Positions 58,361-64,000 of a DNA stretch of 64,000 nucleotides are shown here, piece by piece. Both the position numbers and the translations under genes were made by a program. The notes beneath the pieces were generated by a model that searched no databases, was not told the origin of the DNA, and saw only the letters and a list, made by a program, of their open reading frames with translations. The first letter of the stretch is position 1. Each line of letters begins with the position of its first letter. Where the stretch lies: contig CP106741.1 of assembly GCA_030323305.1 (NCBI GenBank), forward strand, positions 6,123,501-6,187,500. The letters run 5' to 3'. This DNA comes from Paenibacillus sp. CC-CFT747 (GTDB lineage Bacteria; Bacillota; Bacilli; Paenibacillales; NBRC-103111).

Positions 58361-59022
58361 CTAGCGAAAGCGTGCCAGAATCGCCCAGCGGCGCTCGGTC
58401 CGTCTTTTGTACTTGGGAAGGGATCGATAAATGTCCACGGTTTCGCGGAAGGCTTCCTTCGCCTCCTGCTCCCGGCCCAGCTTCTTGTACAGCAGGCCGA
58501 GCCGGTAATAGGCTTCGCACGAGGAGGTATTGAGCTCCCGGAAGCTTTCCAAATACCGGATCGCTTTATCCGGCTGGCTCGAGGCAAACACCTCTCCCAG
58601 CCGAAGGTAGGGCTCCCCGTAATGGACCCGGGGTTAAGCTCCAAGCCGTTAAGAACGAGCCGTTCCCCTTCCTCCAGTTCTCCCAGCTTGATGCGGCACA
58701 GGCCAAGCTCGGTGAGGACTTCGGCGGAATCGTCCATGACCGGGAGAATGTCCTCTAGGTACTGGGCGGCTTCGCGGTATTTCTTTTTGTCCACGAGCAG
58801 CCGGGCCGCCTCCAGCTTTCCCCTGGTATCATGAGGCTGTGCCCTCAGCTGCTGGCGGAGTCGGGCGAGCCGGCGGTTTCGCCGGATCGGCTTGCCGATG
58901 CTTGGGGTCAGGCCTACGAACCGCCGGTCCAGAAAATACAGAATGATCAAGAACACGATCAAGGCTCGGATCGGGCTGCCGGTCAGCCATACCAAGGCGG
59001 CAAACAACAAAATTTTGCTCAT
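58361..59022 (-). CDS. Membrane-anchored TPR protein, frame-broken
   Basis: About 220 residues. N-terminal span GSPIRALIVFLIILYFL, basic linker, then three tetratricopeptide repeats: REAAQYLEDILPVMDDSAE with VLTELGLCRIKLGELEEGE; DKAIRYLESFRELNTSSCEA; and YYRLGLLYKKLGREQEAKEA. The frame breaks near 58625; one G in the CCCGGG run gives NPGVHYGEPYLRLGE. It probably acts as a scaffold at the membrane. The N-terminus SKILLFAALVW may be a signal anchor. Confidence 0.78.
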
Positions 59023-59098
59023 CGATTAACCCCCATTTCCAGATCAACGCCGTTATATTTTACCATAAAGCGTCAATAGGCAGGGAAGGAAGCATACC

Positions 59099-59371
59099 AT
59101 GAACGAAAAGCAAGCGGCGGCCTGGGCCGTCAAGAGACAGAAGGGCCGGTCCCCCTTTCTCCTCCGTTACATTCTGTCTTTCGGAATAGGGGCGGCTCTC
59201 GTGTTAACCCTTACCGATTATGTATTTAATGAAGATGTCCTCTATCCCTTTATTGCCATCCGGTTTGTCGTGTTCGGGGTAATCGGCTTCTTTGTCGCCA
59301 ATTCCTTGTGGGATTCGCGGGAGAAGAAATACTTGGCCCGGACCCAGCGCAAACCATCCAAAAAGAAATAA
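59099..59371 (+). CDS. Small membrane protein of unknown function
   Basis: 90 residues, intact. Two predicted spans: YILSFGIGAALVLTLTDYVF and FIAIRFVVFGVIGFFVANS; the C-terminus is basic (RTQRKPSKKK). AAGGAAG precedes the ATG. It diverges from the TPR gene by 77 bases. I recognise no family. Confidence 0.7.
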   Translation: MNEKQAAAWAVKRQKGRSPFLLRYILSFGIGAALVLTLTDYVFNEDVLYPFIAIRFVVFGVIGFFVANSLWDSREKKYLARTQRKPSKKK

Positions 59372-59390
59372 CGCCGTCAGCGGGAAGGAA

Positions 59391-59447
59391 CGAAAAAAGA
59401 GGGTATCCCTCCGCCATTTTGATGGCTTAAGGAACACCCTCTTTTCG
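59391..59447. terminator. Terminator between the small membrane protein and csbD-like genes
   Basis: CGAAAAAAGAGGGT ... ACACCCTCTTTTCG with an inner AGGGA/CGCCA-type stem; bidirectional. Confidence 0.75.
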
Positions 59448-59454
59448 TTATGGT

Positions 59455-59661
59455 TTAATAGTCGTTGAAACGGGACGACCAAGTATGATACTCCTTCTCC
59501 GCCTCGTCTTTGTTATGTCCATGACGCTCCTGGATTTTGCCGATCAGCTTGTCCTTCTCCCCGGCGATGACATCCAGGTCGTCGTCCGTCAGTTTGCCCC
59601 ACTGTTTTTTGGCTTCGCCTTTCAGTTGGTTCCACTTGCCTTTGATTACATTGTCGTCCAT
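59455..59661 (-). CDS. CsbD-family stress protein
   Basis: 68 residues. Classic CsbD sequence: NVIKGKWNQLKGEAKKQWG, LTDDDLDVIAGEKDKLIG and KIQERHGHNKDEAEKE. In B. subtilis csbD belongs to the sigma-B stress regulon; no clear sigma-B promoter is visible here. AAAAGGAG lies 9 bases before the ATG. Confidence 0.92.
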   Translation of the reverse strand: MDDNVIKGKWNQLKGEAKKQWGKLTDDDLDVIAGEKDKLIGKIQERHGHNKDEAEKEYHTWSSRFNDY

Positions 59662-59732
59662 GATTGTCAGCTCCTTTTGTCTAGTTTGGTAGAAGTAAGC
59701 CTGTTCTTTTTACCCGTTGGGATTCCCGCTGA

Positions 59733-59785
59733 AACAAAAACCCCCTCGTCCGGGAGGGGCTGCCCCTTCCTAATTCAGGAAGGGG
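59733..59785 (-). terminator. Double hairpin ending the 59807 gene
   Basis: CCCCTTCCT/AGGAAGGGG then CCCCTC/GAGGGG followed by TTTTTGTTTC on the minus strand. Confidence 0.75.
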
Positions 59786-59806
59786 GAAGATTATGTATGC
59801 CTTACG

Positions 59807-60028
59807 CTATGCCGTCTCAAACAAGATCATCGGACTGTCGCCGCCCAAGTCGGGCATAATGTCTTCGGCTGCCGGGTAACCGAATCTCGCCGGCTGGCTG
59901 CGGATGGCCATCTGCCGCTCCACCCATTCATGGAAGGGGACCTCCCTGATCCAAGGCTGGCATTTGGCGACATAAAGGCTGCAGTAATACTCCCCGTACT
60001 TCTCAAGCAGCACATCATCTAACGGCAT
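59807..60028 (-). CDS. Small protein of unknown function (73 residues)
   Basis: Reads MPLDDVLLEKYGEYYCSLYV, then AKCQPWIREVPFHEWVERQ and a tail ending DLGGDSPMILFETA. No membrane span. GGGGGAGAG precedes the ATG, and a double terminator follows. Two cysteines 7 residues apart (YYCSLYVAKC) are the only obvious motif. I recognise no family; it may be one of the many small Paenibacillus proteins of sporulation or stress. Confidence 0.6.
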   Translation of the reverse strand: MPLDDVLLEKYGEYYCSLYVAKCQPWIREVPFHEWVERQMAIRSQPARFGYPAAEDIMPDLGGDSPMILFETA

Positions 60029-60240
60029 GACGCTCTCCCCCGATCCGGTAAGAATTGGATATTCCTGTACCTACTATTTCACCGGATTGCTCCCTTTTGA
60101 AACCGGTTCATGGCCTTGGAAGCACAAAGAATTTTCTCATAAAAAGAAGACCGGCCTGCACCTTCCCGACATGCTGAAACACCGCTAAGCCCATGGGCCT
60201 GCGGTGGAAGTCCGGCACAAAGTTTGTTCCTCCCTTGTTC

Positions 60241-60435
60241 TCAATAATACTGGGTATCCAGCGATTCGACCGGATTCTCGAGAAGCTTCTGAAAGCTTCG
60301 GGCCCTCTCCCAATGATAGCGGTCACCCGGCTCGGACCGGTTGGCCATCCATTCATGCCATTCCACCATCTCGCGGATGTAAACGATCTGATCGTGCCCG
60401 CAAACGGGCATTTGCGGATGCTGAGGTTCCGCCAC
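60241..60435 (-). CDS. Small acidic protein of unknown function (64 residues)
   Basis: GTG start at 60435 with AAGGAGGAG 7 bases upstream; the frame extends to 60546. Sequence includes MPVCGHDQIVYIREMVEWHE and WMANRSEPGDRYHWERARSF. Rich in Trp, Glu and His. No family recognised. It shares only a rough FHEW/WHEW pattern with the 59807 gene product, which I do not take as homology. Confidence 0.5.
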   Translation of the reverse strand: MAEPQHPQMPVCGHDQIVYIREMVEWHEWMANRSEPGDRYHWERARSFQKLLENPVESLDTQYY

Positions 60436-60597
60436 AGTCACTCCTCCTTGAATACCGTATGGAACTAATCCTATGCGGCTCATGACCGATTCAGTCGTGA
60501 GGGACAGGGAAGGCAGTAATATTTTAGGAATGAAGCCATCTCCCACGGGGAAAACTAGCCACTATTGCCAGTAACCTGGAAAGGAAGGAGGACAAGC

Positions 60598-60789
60598 ATG
60601 AACTCCGGATACGAATTTACGAATATGGACCAGGACGGCGAGCTCGTTCAGGAAATTGTAAAGCTCGAAGCCAAGATGCAGCAGAAGCTCGGACGCGAGG
60701 TCAACCTCATTGCCTATTCTCCAACAAACGGGAAAGAGGATTCGGCCGATTCTTCCACCGGTACCTGCAGGCCTGGTTTATCGGAGTAA
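60598..60789 (+). CDS. Small hypothetical protein (63 residues)
   Basis: ATG 60598 follows GGAAGGAGG; reads MNSGYEFTNMDQDGELVQE then IVKLEAKMQQKLGREVNLIA and YSPTNGKEDSAD. One amphipathic helix, acidic N-terminus. A 13-bp terminator stem starts immediately after the stop. Real gene by its signals; function unknown. Confidence 0.6.
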   Translation: MNSGYEFTNMDQDGELVQEIVKLEAKMQQKLGREVNLIAYSPTNGKEDSADSSTGTCRPGLSE

Positions 60790-60791
60790 CC

Positions 60792-60842
60792 CAAGAAAAG
60801 CTTACAACCCCGGTTTCTTACTGGAGTCGTAAGCTTTTCTTG
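60792..60842. terminator. Terminator with 13-bp perfect stem
   Basis: AAGAAAAGCTTAC pairs with GTAAGCTTTTCTT across a loop of about 24 bases containing a short CCGG/ACTGG match. Confidence 0.82.
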
Positions 60843-60848
60843 TATGGT

Positions 60849-60897
60849 AAAAGGGGACCGCTCCACGCTGACCGAAGCAGCGGGCCGGTCCCCTTTT
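60849..60897. terminator. Terminator hairpin downstream of the VWA gene
   Basis: AAAAGGGGACCG pairs with CGGTCCCCTTTT; loop about 25 bases. Ends the minus-strand VWA operon. Confidence 0.85.
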
Positions 60898-60969
60898 CAC
60901 GTCTGGCCCTTCCCTCCTGGCTAGCCCGACTCTACCTGGCCGACGCCACGCCGATGCAGCATGCCTTTG

Positions 60970-63892
60970 CTATTGCCGCCGTTTCTTGGCGGCGAGAAGC
61001 CGGCTCATGGTCTCGCTCCGCCCTGCCGTTTCCCCTTGAACAGGCTGATCGGGTGGAGGCACGGGACGCTCCTTTCCTTCCCCGCTACCCGGCCGGTCTC
61101 GAACGGGAGTGCGAGAAGGACCTTTGCCGGCTTGTGCCTTACGGTTCTCCTCCGACAGCGTGTCCTCTCCCCGCTTCATGAGGCCCGCACCCGGGACTTG
61201 ATCAGGCGGCCGCTGCTCCCCAAGCTCCGGTAAAAGGCCGCCGCCTGGTCCTTGCGTCTGCCGAGCCTTTCCATCTTGGCCGGAGCGGAAGGGACAGTAA
61301 CCGGCCGGTCGCTGAAACCGAACCGCCTCCTCGCCCTTTCCGCAAGCCGGGACCATGGCACATTCAACCGCCTGGCCGCAATGTCGGCCACCCACAAGAG
61401 AGCGGCAGCGGCCAGCAGCAGCCTCGTTCTGTCCCGGCTCTGCTTCTTGGCCTGGACGGCTCCCTGGAATACTTCCTCCGGATGCTCGGATGAAAGCAGA
61501 CGGCCTCCGGTCATGTCGGCCAGCTGCTTAAGCTTGGCGGTTTGGTCGCCGGCCGATAGCCGGTATTCCGGTGAGTAGGGGATGACAAAGCCCGTAGTGG
61601 AGGATCCCAGCGTCTTGGAGCGGTCGGCGGGATCCTGAACATCGATGCGTGTCAGGTAAACCCCCGGTTGGCGCACGGGCACCTGCGCCTCGTATTCACC
61701 GGGCAGCGTAGGAATCGCGGCGAGCTCCGTTATCCCAAGGGCTTCATCCGTCACCGTCGCTTGGATCTCTCCCTGGAATGCCGGATCGGCGCTCTTCAGG
61801 TCCAGCTTGACTTCATCTCCCTCCAGCCGGGAGGTGACCTCGAAGGCAGAAGCTTGAAACTGGGGAAACGTCCATTTCGCCAGCCGGCTGAACACTTCGG
61901 GAAACCGGTCCCAGGACGTCCAGTCCGGCGACCACTTGCCGCTGAAATCACTCGTCCAGGCCACGCTGCGGCCCGAGCCGTACTGCCAGCGGACAAGTAG
62001 CGGATCCGGCTCGGGACTGAGCAGAATCGTCTCAGCCGATTCCTTGGCCGTGGCCGCCACATACGCCTTGACCTTCGGAACGCCGTCCCCGAACAAGCCG
62101 CTCCAATCCGCGAGCTGTCCCGCCGCCGGGACAAAGGCTGGTCGACGACATAGGTCCTCGACATCATGACGGTTTCCCGGCTGAAGATAGCGGGAAGCGT
62201 GCTTTGGTCGTTCGTGAAATAATAACGCCCTTTTGCGAGCTTGGACAGGTACTCCAGCAGCTGCCCGTCAGCCCCGTCCCCGACGGCCACGGTCGACATG
62301 GTCATGTTATTCTGAACCATGTTCCCGGTTAAAGCCTCATAGCTCTGGCTGGTCGCCGATTGTCCGTCCGTAAGCAGTATAATATGCTTGCGCTGGGCGT
62401 CCACCTTCAGCAGCTTCTGGTACGCGGCATCCACGGCCGTATAAATCTCCGTTCCGCCGTCCGGCTGAATGGAGGAGATCTGTTCCATCACCTTCTCCCG
62501 GTCGGTCAAGCGGGTGGGCTCTACCACCCACCAAGGGGAGGTATCGAAGGCAACAACGCCGACTGTATCCTTATCCCGGAGCATCTCGACCGTCCGCAAA
62601 GCGGCTTCCTTGGCCAGCTCCAGCTTGCCGCCGCCCATGCTTCCCGACCGGTCAATGACCAGGATCAGCCCTAGCGACGGAACCTCCCTTTTTCCTTCCA
62701 GCTCCATCTTAACCGGCAGCGCCTTCTCTATCGGCGTTTTGAAGTAGCCTCCCAGGCCGTAGCTGTCCTCTCCTCCGACCATCAGGAGGCCGATTCCGTA
62801 ATCCCTTACCGCCTGTTCGATGCGTTCCATCTTGGGACCAGAGATACGGGTCGCCGGCACATTGTTCAGGATAAGGCTGTCGTACCCAGTGTAATCCGCC
62901 AGTTCAGACGGAAGCATTTCCGGGGAAATAATGGTAAAACCAATCAGTCCTGACGTGAGCGCGGCCGTTATATTGGAGGAGGAGCCCGGCTTTCCTTCCA
63001 CGATCAGCACCTTCGGAGGACCCGTCACCCGGCTGAAGGCATAGCCGGAATTGTTGGCCGCCTGTTCGTCGTCGGCGAAATAGATTTCCGCGCGGTACCG
63101 GTGAAACCCCGGCTCGCGGGCAAGGCTCTGAAAGGCGAAGCGGTTCTCTCCCTTCTCCACGGTGACCTGCTCTCTCGTCAGCTCCTGGTTGTCTTCATAA
63201 ACCCTCAGCTCTCCGGTTCCGGCAAACGTGCTGTTCAAGGAGATCTCCAGGGAATATTTCTCCGCCTGGTAGATTTTCTCCGGCACCTTGACGCTTTCAA
63301 TGGAAATATCACGGCCGGCTTCCTTCGCCATCGGAAGAACATCGACGGGAATCCCTTTGTTCTGAAGCAGCCTCGCCTGCCGAAGAAGGTCCCCCGCGTT
63401 CTCTTCTCCATCCGAGATGAGGACGATCCGAGGGGTAACGGATTCCGGAAACAGACTCCCGGCCAGCTGAAGGCCACCGGCCAGATGAGTAAACTGGGTA
63501 TTCACTTTCCCATCGTAAGCGATCCGGCCCGTCCCTTCCCCGGACAGTTGGCGCTCCACCAGCGACTCCAAGCCCGTACTGATCACACCCGCCAGGTCTT
63601 TCTCTCCTTTGGCAGAGACGGAAGCTTGAATCCATTGTCCGGCCGTCTGACCGGCCGGCATACTGTCCGAACGGTCCAGGACGAAGTAAACGGCTTTTTG
63701 TTCCATAGTAGCCACCGTCTGCAGTCCGGCCAAGGCCAGGATAAGGAGCAGCAGGATCAAGGAGCGCAGCGGAACGGCCATGCGCCTCCGCCATCCGCCC
63801 CGAGCCGGATAAGTCCTCCACGCCCAGACGGCAAAGGCAGCCAGAGGCAGGAGCAGAAGGAGATACCAAGGCTCGTTAAATTGAATTCCCAC
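60970..63892 (-). CDS. Large VWA-domain (BatA-like) membrane protein, two frameshifts
   Basis: About 974 residues. Two N-terminal spans: WYLLLLLPLAAFAVWAW and LRSLILLLLILALAGL. A first VWA-like region starts VYFVLDRSDSMPAG; a glutamine-amidotransferase-like region follows (PPKVLIVEGKPG to LLMVGGEDSYGLGGY); a second VWA domain has the MIDAS sequence LILVIDRSGSMGGGKLE and IILLTDGQSA. A late span is RLLLAAAALLWVADIA. The frame breaks near 62133 (T3 to T4) and 61183 (C2 to C3), so the true C-terminus runs on to 60970 and ends RLLAAKKRRQ. GTG start overlapping the preceding gene. Similar proteins accompany MoxR-type ATPases. Confidence 0.88.
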
Positions 63893-64000
63893 GCCGGAAC
63901 ACCCCCACTCCGCTAAAATGACGACAGAGGCCAGCAGGAGAACCCACGGCAGCCACGAATAGGGGGACTCCCCCGCATGCCGGCCCGCCGGCGCTTCGTA
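63876..64000 (-). CDS. C-terminal end of a BatA/VWA-like membrane protein (partial)
   Basis: Cut by the window edge. The last residues visible are HAGESPYSWLPWVLLLASVV, then ILAEWG. Reading the G5 run near 63905 as G6 gives VFRRGNSI and a TAA at 63876 that overlaps the start of the VWA gene by about 17 bases. One membrane span near the C-terminus is typical of the first VWA gene of such operons. Confidence 0.6.
   Translation of the reverse strand, partial: RSAGGPACGGVPLFVAAVGSPAGLCRHFSGVGVFRRGNSI

Noticed and set aside
59807..60435. The two small genes as paralogues because both contain an HEW motif
   Set aside because: Beyond three residues the sequences cannot be aligned.
1..64000. CRISPR arrays, prophage, integrons, transposases, rRNA or tRNA genes
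   Set aside because: I looked for regularly spaced repeats, phage structural motifs, DDE motifs and tRNA T-loops (GGTTCGA-type) and saw none convincing.

Overview
The window reads as chromosomal DNA of a high-GC endospore-forming Firmicute, most likely a Paenibacillaceae member (Paenibacillus-like). The grounds are a CotF-type spore coat protein, a YtvI-type permease, the YtxG/YtxH pair, a CsbD protein, S-layer-homology (SLH) proteins, strong GGAGG ribosome sites, and TTG/GTG starts beside ATG. I see no rRNA, tRNA, CRISPR array, transposase or phage module. It is ordinary core and accessory chromosome.

The property that dominates the sequence is a high density of single-base frameshifts. I count about 43 in 64 kb, in housekeeping and accessory genes alike. 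Almost all are repaired by adding one base to a homopolymer run, most often G or C. This looks like sequencing or assembly error, not gene decay. I therefore give each affected gene as one CDS and state where its frame breaks.

Layout. 0-11 kb: GNAT acetyltransferase, DUF92 membrane protein, FAH-family hydrolase, CapA-like protein, Nudix hydrolase, CotF, two MFS exporters, O-methyltransferase, an RlmL/YpsC-type rRNA methylase and a MapB-type methionine aminopeptidase. 11-19.2 kb: a surface locus with an SLH protein and a giant protein of about 2,260 residues carrying PKD and Fn3-like repeats. An AT-rich block starts inside one gene and ends inside the other. 19.4-28 kb: a possible small RNA, topB, P5C dehydrogenase, an MFS transporter, DUF2935, a membrane protein with a His/Ser/Cys-rich tail, and an FTR1 permease. 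28-32.3 kb: signal peptidase I, a ferric-reductase-like membrane protein, a Gly/Ser-rich protein and a two-component system with a four-repeat operator. 32.3-44 kb: DUF1450 and HesB-like proteins, aldo/keto reductase, epimerase with HxlR regulator, YtvI, an FCD protein, glutamate racemase, a lipoprotein deacetylase, a Gfo/Idh/MocA oxidoreductase facing a GH4 glycosidase, BdbC and an AraC regulator.

44-52 kb: a protein with a LytTR-like region followed by GGDEF and EAL domains, YtxH/DUF948, the selenophosphate pair selD-mnmH and a phnD-E-C uptake operon. 52-58.3 kb: KDPG aldolase, cysteine synthase, a Cys-rich HTH regulator, DUF86, a 42-residue membrane protein, and thiamine genes thiD diverging from tenI-thiO. 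58.3-64 kb: a TPR protein, several small stress-type or unknown proteins, and a large VWA/BatA-like membrane protein whose upstream partner runs off the window edge.

The items I would look at first are the AT-rich cassette across the SLH/giant-protein pair; a dispersed element of about 95 bp with TTATCCG/CGGATAA ends and shorter derivatives; the LytTR-GGDEF-EAL protein; the four 11-bp-spaced TCAG repeats before the response regulator; and the short promoter-terminator unit between the SLH gene and topB.
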